64,000 nt of DNA from the NCBI GenBank assembly GCA_024305405.1, contig JAKNDB010000088.1, positions 1,940,001 to 2,004,000 on the forward strand, given 5' to 3'. The notes beneath the pieces were generated by a model, which did no database searches, was not told the origin of the DNA, and worked only from the letters and a program-made list of their open reading frames with translations. Both the position numbers and the translations under genes were made by a program. This document shows positions 49,632-63,184 of the stretch, piece after piece; the stretch's first letter is position 1; every line of letters begins with the position of its first letter. The stretch comes from Dirofilaria immitis. Taxonomy: Eukaryota; Nematoda; Chromadorea; Rhabditida; Onchocercidae.

Positions 49632-52064
49632 AAAGAAGCTCTTTTTTCGGAAAAAACGCTTTATTTTGAAAAAATAAATTAATTAAGTACGATTTTTTTA
49701 GTGTAAAATATTTATTGCTCGACGTAAAATAATTTATCGATCATTTTTATCAGCAACAATAATGTTGCATTTAAAAAAAAAAAAATGATATACTATTCAT
49801 CTTGTTGTTCACGAGAAAAGAAATTGCGAACAGGAACTTAATTCTGAAAATTCAAATTAATAAATTATGTGAAATCAATATCATTCTGTAATAAAAAAAT
49901 ATTTTTATTGCCATATTATTTTTAAGCAAGAGAACTGCTATTATCTTGTTATTGTCGAGAAAAGAAATTACTATCGTGTGATTATTTTCGATAAACGACA
50001 GTGAAAAATTTGATTGCAGCAAAATGAACGAATTAAATTTGAACAACTTAAATGAATTAATTATTGTGAAATTAGCAACAGCCATAGTAATCAATTTTTT
50101 TTTTCAACAATCATTAATTCTTTTTAAATATTTCACTTTTCTTCTTTAATAATTATAATTGATTTTATGATTTGTTAAGCAAATTTTGATATTTTATAAT
50201 TAGAAATTAAATTTATATGGCATATTTCGTAATATTGTTTTTTTTTTCTAACAGAAAATAAGCTAAGTTTTGACATTTTACAGCAATTTTTTCACAACTA
50301 AGTAATTAACATATATTATTAGAATGTATGAAATTGAAATTTTATTTTAGATCATTCTTTGACCAATAAAAACTAAAAAAAAGTCTTTAGTGAAATTCAC
50401 GAGAATAACCTCCTAAGTTTTATAATAAGCTTAAAAATAAAGCGGAAAAAGCTAATCATTTCCCGGTACAAAAATATATAAATTAAATTTAAAAAAACAA
50501 GAACAATGATACAGAAAAATTTAATTTTAGATAAAATATCGGAACGAAATATTTTATAATAAATTATTATTTTTGCGTATTTTATGTTGAAATTATTATT
50601 TTATTATGAATTCTTACTGTTTGAAGAGATAACAAAATTCAACACAAAATAACGTAAAATTTCAAAAATTGGTTAATCGTTAAATTTTATTTCTAATTAG
50701 AACTAATTAAGTAAATTATATTAATAAAGGAGAGAAATTTTTAAGATTCTGGAGAAGTGCAAAGATATTTACCCTTTCATTTGCTAATGAATAATTATTC
50801 ATTTTTCTCGGATATATATGTATATCTTATTCAATTAATTAATCATTAAATTATTTTCAAAATTATTCTTTAAAATTCACATTTGATACTTTTTATTTGC
50901 AATATATATGCGATAAATTTTTTTAAATTTTTTTAAAATAAATTTTATAAATGTTTAAAAATAGAAAATAATAATTTTAAACAATTTTAATTATAATAAA
51001 CTACACTATTTGTTACATATAAATATTTCGTTATTTATTTTAAAATTAATTTTAATAAAACTATTTGGATCGTAATACCGAATTGTTTTTATCAGAGGAA
51101 TTAATAATAATAACACTAATTTTATCACGGTAACTTTTTCTTTTTGAATTCCTTTTATTAAGTAATTGATAACAGTGATATTTTTTGAAGATGATTAAGA
51201 TGATGACAATAAAAGCAATGATATAATAGTATTTTTATCATTGTATTAGTTAAAATTTTTTATTTCTAGATAAAATTTTCGATACATCAAAAGTACTAGT
51301 ATATAATTAAAATAAAAATAGAATTAATTGGTTGACTTAATGAGTATAATACGACCAATATTTCATAGCCAATTTAATTGAAAACATTCATTAATGAGTC
51401 AATCATTGTTGTAAATTCTCTTATCTAATCATTAGCTTATTGATAATTAGTTAAACATTGATATAATCTTTGATACAATAAAACATTTTGTTTTGCAATA
51501 ATAGAAAAATATAAATAATTTGGCATATTTCTTTAATATTAATTATTAAATTTAATATTCGAATATTATTTGAATACTAAATTTTATTTCATTTTTATTT
51601 TTACTTCCTTCAGTTATATTATTTCTTCGTACACGAACACATATATATATATATATATATATATGCACATAATGCTAGCATAAAATAGTAGCCTAAGATA
51701 CTTAAATGGCTTAGCATATTTTTATATAAAATATCAAATATTATTTAAATTTAGAAATCGCTTTTTAATTTGTTTTAATTTTGACACATATTATAATGAA
51801 TTGGATTTGTTTTTTATTCATTTCAAAATGTAATTGAATTGAAAATTATTTTGCATAATATTTTTATTTCTAATATTGAGTAAAATTCGAACTTAATTAA
51901 TTTATCATTTCAATAATATATTTAAATGAAAATGAAATGAATTTTGTTTTTTCAAATTTTCTTCCACCACATTTATTAGAGTTTAATATACTATGTTATA
52001 ATTAATTATTGATCATTTATTTCCACTAATCGAATTTGATTTAGTTCTCGAGAAATATCTCTTA

Positions 52065-55000
52065 ATGGAAATAGTATTTGCCATTCTCGATATAATCCTT
52101 CCTACGTTAACCATATTATTTGCACATTGGAAAGTTCGTAATACAAATTTAAAATGGTATGTTATCAATTTATTGGCCGCATATTCATTTGGCAGTATTA
52201 GTCGAAGTTTGATAAATTTAATCAGAACGTTACTCGAATCCAATAATTTATTTCACCAAATGTAAGTTATTTCGCGTAAATTATTAATCTAAAAAAATTC
52301 TTTTTTTTGAAATTATACAAAAATAATTTTTAATTATAATTAAAAACTTTTTATCAGAAATATTCGAGAAATACTAATATCCGTTATAGTACTGTCAATT
52401 CATCGATTATTATGAATTTTAGAAACTATGAAGTTTAAAAAATTCTTAATTTCCAACATATATTTCTAATTAATATTTCATATGCATATAATTACAATTA
52501 ATACATGCATGCAAATATTGTTCAATGATTTGAATCAAATTTTCAAAAGTTTTATTTAAATCTTATGAATATGAAAGAAAATTTTGATGAAAAATTTTAA
52601 AATTAATTTTCGCAATATCATATTAATTAATATTTCGTATGTAAGTGCGAATGGATTACTTAATAACTTAAATTATTCCACAAAAATTAAATTCTCAATT
52701 TAAATTTTAATAATTTTTGAAAAATTTTTCTTTGTTTCCTTCTGAAAAAACAAAAACGATTGAATTTCATGAAATTTCAATTCATTGCGATGTTTTGTTT
52801 TTCTTTTATAAATATTAAATTTGAATGTAAAAGAAATGGAATTGATGCATGCAAAATATATTTCAATTAATGTGTTGTTTGCTAAATTCAAAAATATTTG
52901 CAGAAAAATTGCCTAAAATATTATTTCAATATTTCAATTTTTGATTCATTTTTTAATAATAATAATAAAACATATATATTCATAGAGAATAATTATTTTG
53001 TATTATTATCTTAATTTTGTTCCACTTTTCATATTTGTTATTATTTGATAAAATTAGATTTTGATAATTTGAAAACGACAAATATTTGTTTTGTACAATT
53101 TTTTTAAAAATATTCGATTGAAAAACCATATGTTTTTATCTAAACTTTTATATATATATAATTAAAAGAATTTTAATAAATAATTAAATAACAATAATTA
53201 GCAAATTTTAAGTATGATATTACGTGAATCATTATGTATATTCTGGATATCAGAATTTATTTTTAATTAAATAATCAAATTGGCAAGTGATTTAACAATC
53301 AAAAATTAAGTAAGTAAATAATCGAAATAAATGAATTATTGCAATATGCTTGATCTAATATTTCCAATACATTAAGCAAATTTCTTGATGTTCAAAATTG
53401 TTTAGCTCTAAAATATTAGTTATAAAATGATTACAAATTTTAGTAAAAATTATATTCATTTAAATCATATCCAAAATTTCATCAATATTAAATCAATCGA
53501 TAGTAGCGGTTTTCATAAGATCGACACTAAATGTATTATTTGAAACTGAATAATCCCATTTATAAGTTTTCAGATTTAAATAAAAAAAGAATTGAGTAAT
53601 TTAATTTAAAAATTAATAACATAAAAGAAAAATTTCCTTTATTTTTTCAGCATTTTTGGATTACTTCATACGGGAAAGTGGTATCATTTGCACTGATACG
53701 TCTGATATTATTCTTTTGTATCCTTGAAATATATAGTATTTATGCTTTAAAAACAAATTTCTTAAATTTTTTATATGAAAGGTGAAATTTTGCAAGTTTT
53801 TGTTTAATTTTAATTTTTTCGTATTTAATTCTTTTAGGCACAAATTATTTTCTAGTATAAGATTAATTTAATAAAACTGTTGATAAATATAATTGTGTAT
53901 TTTTCGTCAATTTCAAAAATATGTTTCATATGAATTTTGAAGAATTATGAGTGTTTATTTTGGAAATTAATTATAAAATTCAATTGATGAATTTGTAATT
54001 CAATTGAAATATGTTATTTATAATTTTAAATAAATTTCTAGCAAATCGTAGGATGCTTATTTTTAAAGCTAAGTATTAAAATAAATTGATGAATTAAAAA
54101 TTGTTTGATTTTGCTTTTTTAATTGTAAATAAATTTTCAGCAGATTGCGGGTGCTTATTTTAATTCATTCATGTGCACAAATAATTTCAATGTCAGTTGC
54201 AATTTTGCAATTTATCGGCAATCAAACAATTACAACATTTGGTTTAATAGTTTATTATGGGATAGTTACCTTATTATATCTTAGTTCGATAGCAATGATC
54301 CTTATTGTAACTTATTTTCGTTGCTTAATTAATTATATAATTAGAATTATTTAATTTAATATTTGGGATATTTTCTTTTTGGCTAATTTTTTCCATTATT
54401 TTTTTATTTATCAAATTTTTCTTATCAATTAATTCAGTTTATTTAAAATTTTGTTTAATCAAAATTAAATTTAATATTAATCAATTTTATTTTCGATCAT
54501 TTTAAATTTTTTGAAAACAAAGATTTTGCAACAAATTTGAATTCACTTATAGAAATATATACCAATTAAGTATGAAACTATTTCATTTAATCTTTGTTAA
54601 TTACAGGCATTTTGCATATTTGAAAATTTTTTAAGACAAAATTTCGTAATGTATTTGGATTGTTTTTGATTGTTTCAAGTAATCAAATAAGTATGAAATT
54701 ATTTATTTCAATTATTCAATTATAGGCAATTTATATCATTTATAATCGTAAAGTAATGAAGCAAAATCATCGGATGAGAAAAGCTCTTATACCACTTATT
54801 TTTACTTTTACCAATTACATTTATTGATGCAACAATTGGAGGTAAATTGTTGAAATGAAATTGATAATTTTTTATTAAATAAAAGCAATCGTTTTTAGTT
54901 TTATAAATATACACAATATGCATATATATGACAAATATAGGTAAATTATGAAAAATTTAACAAATTTACCATTAATGCAAATGCAAGAATAATTTAATAT

Positions 55001-55743
55001 ATTTTATTTGGAATTAAACAAATATCTTTTTTGTTTGTCATAAAATCAAATTTAATTAACGATTTTGATAGAGTACATAAATTTTAATATATTCTTTTTT
55101 AACTTAATTTTTTGTTCCAAATTTTTAATTTTATTTGGCTAATTTGAACGCGATGAAAATAAATGAGTGAAAATTTTAGAAGTAAACAATAAATAAATAA
55201 CTAAAATGAGAACTTGATAAAATACGTTAATTTTATTTCACAATTTTGTCACTTAATTTTTTCTACAAGTTTTTAATTTTGAATTTGGTTAATTTGAATA
55301 AAAGCGAATTAAATGAGTGGAAATTTTACGAATAAATAAACAAAGAAAAATAGATAAATAAAATGATTGGAATAAAAATAATTAAAACAAATTATTATTG
55401 CAGTTTATGCTATTGCACTTACTATTAATATCTATTATAATATTAGTCCAACTGTATTATATACGATGATGAAATTTAATAATATTGTCTTGATGGTATG
55501 ATTTTGTTCCTTGCTTTTTCTCTTTCTCTTTCTTTTATTATTTCAATTTAAAAAATTTTTTATTTGAATTTAATTTCAGCAAATAATTTCTGCTCGTTTA
55601 TTACAGATACGTACAACAACTGCTGTATTTTGTACAGTTTTCATTTACCACCATTTCGTGAAGCTATAATTAACTTATTATGTATTAAATATCACCAACG
55701 TTCTATTGTAATACCACTTCATAATAATGATTTTAATAATTGA
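52065..55743 (+). CDS. seven-transmembrane serpentine-type receptor
   Basis: Likely nematode chemoreceptor-type GPCR; subfamily not assigned. Exons: 52065-52261, 53651-53781, 54141-54306, 54726-54841, 55404-55494 and 55580-55743. Spans in order: AILDIILPTLTILFAHW; WYVINLLAAYSFGSISR; VVSFALIRLILFFCILEIYS; VLILIHSCAQIISMSVAI; YYGIVTLLYLSSIAMILIAI followed by a basic loop (NRKVMKQNHRMRKA); PITFIDATIG running into YAIALTINIYY; and AVFLYSFHLPP followed by FREAIINLLC, the position of the NPxxY/helix-8 region of rhodopsin-like receptors. Each of exons 2, 4 and 6 is one base short in a T-run (53653-53657, 54799-54803, 55628-55631). Adding one base to each restores the frame end to end, giving roughly 288 residues. 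Three losses in one gene could also mean a genuine pseudogene, but the pattern matches the other loci here. Confidence 0.75.
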
Positions 55744-57978
55744 TTTATGATAAATTAAATCATCGTTTTTTTGAAATAAAAATATCATTTTTCCGGGCTA
55801 TTGAGATTGGGTTTTATGATCAATTATTCTTGACTGTTGGCTATTTGTTCCATAAGATCAATTTCTTTCACGATTAATTTTCTTGATCTTCGAGACTGGT
55901 TTTTTTTTCTTGTTAAATGACAATTTTCCTTTGCTGTTAATTAAAGCAGAAGTAAAGAGTATCGATTTCCCTTCGAAATTCTTGAGATATATTTTCGCCT
56001 GAATATCCCAGGTTTAATTTGTTCAGTCATCAGGATATTATAGTCCAAAGAGTTTATCTAATAATACAAAATATTATATTCGAGTAGCATGTAACTTTCG
56101 AAAATTTCAAATATTAATGGAAAGAAAAATTGCAACTTAAAAAATATGAAAATTGAAATTAGAAATGGGAAAAATGAGCAATAAACTTTAAAAATAATAA
56201 CAAATAAAGAATAATAGGAAATTAAAAACACAATAAAGTAATACAGTTGCTGTATCCTAATGAATGCCCAGCAAACTTTATCCTATTTTTCTTGATTTAG
56301 GTAGTGAACATTGTCGAATACACTAAAAAGAGGGCTCTCCAAAAAAAAAAAATTCCCACAGCATTATTATTAAAATGAATCCATAGGAATGATATCGGTG
56401 ATAAATAGTAATAACAGCAAGAACAATAGTAGTTAGGCGACGATAACAACAGCATTAATAATAATAATAATAATAGCAGCGACAATAACAATGGCAGCAG
56501 TAATGGCAACAACAAACAGCAATAATTATTAGCAATAATAATAAATAACATTAACAACAGTAGCGATAACAATAATAAAATAATGGCGACAGTAGTGGTA
56601 ATGAATAACAGTAACAATAAAACAATAGTAACAATAATAATAATAACAGTAACTGCAATAAACGTGATAATAGCAACGGTTATTGTTTTTAGATGTATAT
56701 GATTTTTAAAAGATTTTTAATTTTCTGACAAATTTTTTAGGTAGAAATACTCATTTCGCAACGCATAGCAATTAATAATGATATAACGATAGCTGAAAAT
56801 TCGACAAATGTTGTAAATTATATGCTTTTTTCACGGGCGAATAACATTTTGCAAAAAAATAGGCCTAGTTTTTCTTTTTTCTTCGATTTTACAACAATGA
56901 ATTATAATCAGCAAAGCTATATTCAGTAAAGTTTTATTTTACTTTTGCTTCAATTTTTTATTTTTCACTTTTTCATTAAATATAGGATTTATGGCAGGAA
57001 AAAGGAAAATTGAAGAATGAAAAATTGAAATCTTTTTTATAAAAATTTTTTTTGCAAATACGAATTATAAGTCAAATTTAAAAAAAGTAAAAAACCAATA
57101 AATAGATAACAGTTTGTTTTCAACTTCTTCATTCATATGTGATTATTTATAGAATAATTTCTTATTAACATTTTTATTCAAATATTTGAAATTTGACTAT
57201 TTTGTGCATAGTAATATATGAAACGAACAATTAAAACGAAATTATTTTATATTTGTATTTTATTTTACTGGGATTTATTAACTAAAAAAATTTGATTAGA
57301 AAGAAATTTGTTTAGGATGAATACTAAAAGTACTTTTTGACCTCTTTTGACTTCTTTATTTTTTTAAGGATTATTTCACCACTAAATTCAATCAATATTG
57401 TTAAGATTGTTGTTTGTTGATCAGCAATTATACTAAAATTTCGATTCTAAAACTTTTTACAAAGTTTAATTTCAACAAATATTTATTTAAATATTTTGCA
57501 AATCACAGATATGATTAGCAAATTGATTCTTTAAAGAATTATTATGAATTTAGCTGCAAGATATATAAATAAATGATCCTCGCTTCTGTACCCTGCTTTG
57601 TTCCCTATTGTTAGTTTTAAACAATCAATTCTTATTGCATTCTAAAAATTATTTTTTTAAAAAATACCAAATGTACCTGATAAATGGTATCATTATTCAC
57701 TATTACTCATTATTATCGTCATTATTATTATTCTGAATGAGAAATTATAATCGGATGCTTTGCCGAAGGACAAACAAATTAGAAATATATGTTACTATTA
57801 TTACTTTTTTCCATACAAATTTTTAAAAATAATTTTTATTTGCTTCGATTAAATTGTGCTCTTCAATAGATGGATATTGCATGTTCCGTTTGTTTATCAA
57901 ATTATTAAAATCATCTGATAAAGAAATGTCAACGGATTTTGACTGTTTAAAACAAACGAAATGAAATGTGATAGATGA
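55744..57978. other. intergenic with a trinucleotide array
   Basis: A+T-rich spacer. The only distinct element is the AAC/AAT/GCA triplet array at about 56400-56690. Confidence 0.6.
56400..56690. repeat. degenerate AAC/AAT/GCA triplet array
   Basis: About 290 bases of mixed triplets (aataacagc, ggcagcag, aacaacaac). Keeps a minus-strand poly-leucine ORF open by composition alone. Confidence 0.9.
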
Positions 57979-58112
57979 AATTTTATTAAACCAGTGGATG
58001 ATTTCTGGACTATTGTAGCGCATAAATATGAACAAAAATTTAACTCTGTAACTCGCGCTGACGTAGATCTGGAAAAGTTTTCGCCGGAAAAAAAGATGAA
58101 GAAAGCAAGCAG
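57979..58112 (+). other. isolated exon-like open stretch
   Basis: Open on + for 45 codons with balanced composition (PVDDFWTIVAHKYEQKF, SVTRADVDLEKFSPEKK), ending at a good donor AG|GTGAAA. A TAG lies a few bases upstream, but the acceptor phase does not fit without one extra base. No partner exons or family recognised. The overlapping minus-strand 112-codon ORF looks less protein-like. Confidence 0.4.
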
Positions 58113-59455
58113 GTGAAAAAAGAGAGAAGAAAATGCAGATTCCATTACAATATTTTACCAAAGTTCTTAGTAACTTATATATATTTTTATCTTAAGAAAA
58201 GTCAAATAATTTTTGAAGCATTTGAAATAAATGAAATTTTGAATAAATGAAGAATTTTATCATTATTTCATTTAAAATGGAATTTAAATAAATGAGGTAT
58301 ATTTATATATTTATGTTAATAAAACTGAAAAAAAATAAAATTAATGAAATATAAATAATTCCAAAAATAAGCGACATAAGTAAAAAGTATTAATTATTTT
58401 TTATCTTTGAACTACCTGAATTTTGTTGAAATTTGAACTAATTTTCACTTCTAAGCAAAATTCATGAAATTATTTTTAAACAAATAAATAAAATTGATAA
58501 ATAAGCTTGAATCATTGAATTTAAGCAAACAAATAGAAATTTTAGTATTATATTTTAAAGGAATTTTATTTTCTTATCAAACAATTTTAAAATTTTTAAC
58601 GTTCAAATTCTTGCACGAATAAACAAAACAATAACGACGGAATATATCAAGACTTTGCGACAAAAAAATTGATTCATGATCATGTCATCCATCCTGTAAG
58701 ATCAACAATAATGACATATAGAAATAATCCATGAAGAAAATTTCTGTCCTTAAAATTGTTATATATTTTTATAAATTATTTTTATAAAAATCTAATTTTA
58801 AATGGTATATTTTTAAACTGCACATAACTTTTAAAATGATTAATAGTTTCTGAATACAAGAAAATAAAGAAAAACTTCGATCTGATAAGAGTGACAGTTT
58901 TATTATGTAAATTAATTGTGCTAGGTCAATAATACATTAATTATACGGGCATAAAAATTAAGTGGTTATACCCGATACAACTTAAATGTAAACTGATAAA
59001 CAAATTTTAAACTGATAAACAAGCAATACAAGAAAACTGTCACCAATCTTCTTAACCGTGACAAAAACTGAAGGTTTTTTTGCCTTCAACGGTAGCACTT
59101 CAAATTTGGGTAATTAAATCTTTATTAGAATAATTTATATAATATATCAACGAACGCAGCAATCACAAGATTAATACACAAATTCAATAAAACAATTTTA
59201 ATGATGATAACATTAGTCAAAGAAAAAGGAGATTGAATAACGCCCGTTAGATGCCCCAACGTCTGAATGAAGTGCAGTATAATAGTTTTGTGTTGAACCC
59301 TGGTATGGTTGTGAATATATTTTGAATATATAGAGGGGGAGGAGGAGTGGGGGTGAGGGGGTTTTGCTGTAGAGTAGGAAATACAGTTCATAAACAAAAG
59401 CAAATAATTTTAGCTTACATTCTTCATTATACAGCAAATGCGCACGCATAACATA
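58113..59455. other. spacer and possible 3' LTR of the BEL/Pao element
   Basis: Below the last pol codons of the minus-strand retroelement. On the minus strand a TGTTATGCGTGCGC start at about 59451, TATATATTC near 59325 and AATAAA near 59120 would suit an LTR of roughly 0.5 kb. The other LTR is outside the window, so this cannot be confirmed. Confidence 0.35.
59331..59361 (+). other. G-rich purine tract
   Basis: Thirty bases of only G, A and T with three G5 runs and two GG runs (GAGGGGGAGGAGGAGTGGGG...). Extreme for this genome and able to form a G-quadruplex or triplex in principle. Confidence 0.8.
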
Positions 59456-60059
59456 TGCTTTTCATGTGAAATCCAACACAAACGGATCACTGACTTCTCT
59501 GATTTTCGTGTTTTCTTTGCGATTTCAGCGACGCTCCCAAGACCCGCGATTGTCGGATCCTGTTGTTCGAGGTCTCCAAAGGATAAAGTTATGCTACTGC
59601 CTTCCTTAGCATATTCCCATTAGCGATTCTTACAACCGCTGATCGACATATACCATCCTTGCTTCTTATTTTTCCATTCTCCAGATTACTGGGACAATCT
59701 CCGTTCAACAGTATCGGCTCATCAATTTCTGATTCTCGTTTAATTTGGCCGAGAGGTGGCTGAGAGGGTGAGAGGGGTTTAGTCTTGTTTTTATACTAAG
59801 TTCGTTTTCTAAACTCTTTTAGGTATTCTTTTCGACATATTTTCCAAATCAAGTCTCTTGCCTTCAGCCATGTACTGATATGTCAATTCTTTTGCTTGTA
59901 GATTTTTATTCTCATGTGTCGCCTCATCTTTGCAGTAAACCTTTCTTTCTGCTTATTGTCCTTCAAGAGTTGAGCCTGGATTCAAAAAATCTCCAGGTCT
60001 TAACAGCAGACCTATTTCTTCAATATCTACCAAAGGTTTTTCATTAATAATCGCTTCAA

Positions 60060-60530
60060 GTTCAGCGATTAGAGTTATTAATTCCCATTGCTAGAGAGCT
60101 TTGTACCTGTGGCCTTTCTTAAAGATCCTTACTATTTCGACTATTCTTTCATAAACGCCGCCTTGCCAAGGAATGATTGGTGTAATAAATTCTCATTCCA
60201 TCGTTTCGTTTTCTGCTGTATTCAATTCTACCAGTACCTTAGAGGGTATAAGATTCTTGGCATTATCGGAAACTATGTGTTTTGCTTGATTCCTTAAATT
60301 TATAAATTTTCGGAATGTTTGTACGAATTGTTCAGTAGACTTAGTTTGCATTACTTCCAAGATTCATTACTCGACCAACATGTTAACGGAGAATCCATCA
60401 TTTGGTTATAACTGGACACCAATTGTTTCAAGTGGTCGCATTGCCATAATAACTCTAGCAGCTGGGTAAAGAGGAAAGTCTGATTATTCAAATTCCTTAG
60501 CTACCCACTTTGAGCAATTTTACAAACTTT
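60060..60530 (-). pseudogene. BEL/Pao integrase remnant
   Basis: HIVSDNAKNLIPSK (second Asp of DDE), FITPIIPWQGGVYERIVEI (Glu), then LIAELEAIINEKPL. Several stops. The linker NNNPADHASRDS lies upstream at about 61000. Confidence 0.88.
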
Positions 60531-61089
60531 TCTTAAGATTATCTTAATATATAATCGTCCGTCCATGATCCATTACAGTTGCCTAATCTTACGCCGAGTG
60601 TAATGTATGCTCGCATGAAATAATTTGTAATGGTTTCGATTCCCTTTTGCTTTGTGTTTAACTGTACCATCTTGACTACCAGTTGTGTTGTCTTATCGTA
60701 TTGAAATTCTCTCTTGGGAACTTCTTCAAATTCTTTATCTTTTCTTTCGACACCTTCGCGAGAAATCATAGGACGTACAGTACCGCTCCTATTAACTTAG
60801 GTAGGGATAAGAACCGTGTCTCATCAATGCCGTAAATTTCTCTGATTGTATCGCTTCTTCCATCAATCCTATACTCATACACACATCCATGATATTTTCT
60901 TCTATGACTATATCCTCAATTTTTCTTCGGTTCCCACAACCACGACGGATCATTTAACCGAATCAGTTGTGTTTCAATTTTTCTGGGAAGAATCTCGTGA
61001 AGCGTGGTCTGCTGGATTATTGTTTGATCTTACATGATGGAAAGCAATTTCTCTACATCATTTTATTCCGTCAATTTTGTTTGAGGTAT

Positions 61090-61420
61090 ATCGGATCCTA
61101 CCATCAGTTTTCTTAGCCAGTGCAAAACACAAGCGCTATCCATCCATAAGTATACTTTCTCTACACAATTTCTTGTTTAATGAATTCCAGCTCTCTTACT
61201 GCAATTATAACGGCGAGCAACTTCAATCGAGGAACACTGATGAATTGGTCTCTACTTTCTGGTTTTGCAACCAATCTTGTTTTTCCGTATATCACTTTTG
61301 GCTTGCATGGCATTCTATTGCTTCTGCGTGCACAAACTGTTAGTCACACAGCTCTTTCAGATGCATCCACAAACACACGTATCTCGGAACATTCTTATGG
61401 CGTTCTTATGATATCGTGTT
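61090..61420 (-). pseudogene. BEL/Pao RNase H remnant
   Basis: CVFVDASERAV, a stop, VPRLKLLAVIIAVRELEF, then VYLWMDSACVLHWLRKL, in two frames: the element's own RNase H domain. Confidence 0.85.
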
Positions 61421-61789
61421 AGTTAAATGCCTTTTGAAGCAGCTCTTATTTCTTTAGGATATAGTTTCTAATTCCAGGACATACTTTCTTCTATAATTCT
61501 TGAACCATAATTTCCATAGGAATATGATTGGACACAATAGTCCTAATGGATTGTAAATAACAACATAGAACTGTAATATTTGACGTTTAGTCTAGAGTCC
61601 TCCTTCTGGAATCTTTTAGTTCCAGTTAAATTCATCTATCCTAAGCGTTGCCTAGCAATTTTATTCTTGTCAGTTTTTGCTCCTGGTCTGCATTAATTTC
61701 GTGATTTGCATGGAATTCTCTCAAATGCATCTTGACTTTCTTAAAGAAAGATTTTTGTTTCCTTTGCTTTTCTAGTATTTTCTAACTCA

Positions 61790-62210
61790 CTTTCTGAGGT
61801 TAGCATAACATTATCAATGTAGAGGTTCTTTGCAATTTCCATTGATAATTTACTCAGTAGATATCTAATGACAGCGGCCAAGAGAAAGGGAGATGATACT
61901 ACGCCGAAGGGAACTCATGCGAAGCGAGAAGCAATTAGGATTTCTTGAGTTGCCTTTCGATTTATCTTTCAGCCAGAAAACCTAGCGACATCTCTTTCTG
62001 TTTTAGGCTGACTGGCAAAAATGCTTTCTCCAGATCAATTATCACCAGATAACGTCTTTGCCTGGCTCGTAAAGGATTTTTATTAAACATGGTAATACCA
62101 TGTTTAATAGCTGTTTCCTTATATAGGCGTTCATTTAATGATAGACCTTCATTTGTCTTTGCTGATGCGTCAAATACAACTCAGCTTTCTGGTGAATTTC
62201 TGAGGTGTTA
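61790..62210 (-). pseudogene. BEL/Pao reverse transcriptase remnant
   Basis: FDASAKTNEGLSLNERLYKE, IDLEKAFLPVSLKQKEM, SPFLLAAVIRYLLSK-type and IAKNLYIDNVMLTSES blocks. The catalytic motif is YIDN, the BEL/Pao form of Y-x-D-D. Frame changes and stops in between. Confidence 0.88.
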
Positions 62211-62869
62211 CCGCCTGGTGAGGCTGGTAAAATACTCGTGATATTTAATTTTGATTTTTTACTTTTCTAACAAATTTTTAAAATATTCATCGTAACGTTC
62301 CAAATAATTCTGGAGACTTTAGTCTTCGTATTGTAGATCGTGGGCATCTCTGTGCTAGTCCATATTCCTTCGCTAGCGTGATCTCTGGTTTCTTCCATGG
62401 CCAATCTACAACTCATCTTTCTTCGTTCTCCGTAATGAGTGATTTTTGAAAATGCTTCAAAGGATTTTCAATCTTTCCGTCATTAAATCCTTAATCCCAA
62501 TTTTTTCTAATCTTTACGTTTGCTCAATCTGATTCATGTGCATTTGCGATTCCTTTTTGTTTTGTTTGCAAATGCTTTAACTTTATTGACTCATCATTTT
62601 CTCTTCCTGCATCCTCTATCTTGTATCACCTTCCACTTATCTGTGAACACTCCTGCTTCTGTTTCCATAACTATTCTTCCTGATTGGTGCTTTATGGAAT
62701 TACGATTGAATAAATCCGCAATCCTTTCCATCCATAGTAATACAATTGGCTTTCCCCATTTCCCTGCTATAAGCTTCTCACTTTCATAGTTTACCATATA
62801 CGATATATGTTCGAATATTGGATCAACAGCATGCTGTATGTTCTCCACATTTCCAGCCAGTGTTTGAAC

Positions 62870-63010
62870 TCCGAAAGTTACATTTCCTTGTGCCCTATTA
62901 ACACATCCTCTCTTGGAGATGTTTGTTTTAATTTCAGTTTATTTGCTATTGGTTCTGTTACATAGTTACAATCACTACATGTGTCAAAGAAAATTAATGC
63001 CTTTGCTGTT
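62870..63010 (-). pseudogene. BEL/Pao aspartic protease remnant
   Basis: KALIFFDTCSDCNYVTEPIA: the usual D-(S/T)-G is DTC here, so the active-site glycine is replaced. Followed by IANKLKLKQTSPRED. Confidence 0.75.
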
Positions 63011-63184
63011 TTTTTCTGATTCATTTGGACTGATTAACCTTACTTCTTTACACATCATATACACTGCCCGAATGCCATCGTTGGTAACCGTAGCCACCAC
63101 TACCCTTTGGCTTCCTTTTGATCCTTTACCACTTTTATAATTCTTACTTTCCTTGATTTGTAATGATTGTTACCAAGCACAGTC

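Larger units (their letters stand above)
47771..52064. other. long A+T-rich intergenic region
   Basis: More than 4 kb with no recognisable coding exon. It contains short direct repeats (listed) and a (TA)n run near 51643-51664. Confidence 0.65.

Noticed and set aside
56297..56617. 106-codon minus-strand Leu/Ser ORF
   Set aside because: Shadow of the AAC/AAT/GCA triplet array; no protein-like composition.
57823..58161. 112-codon minus-strand ORF
   Set aside because: Phe/Ser/Ile-rich and unlike any family; the + strand of the same stretch looks more like coding sequence.
59331..59361. Polypurine tract of the retroelement
   Set aside because: It is purine-rich on +, but the element is on minus, so its sense strand is pyrimidine here.
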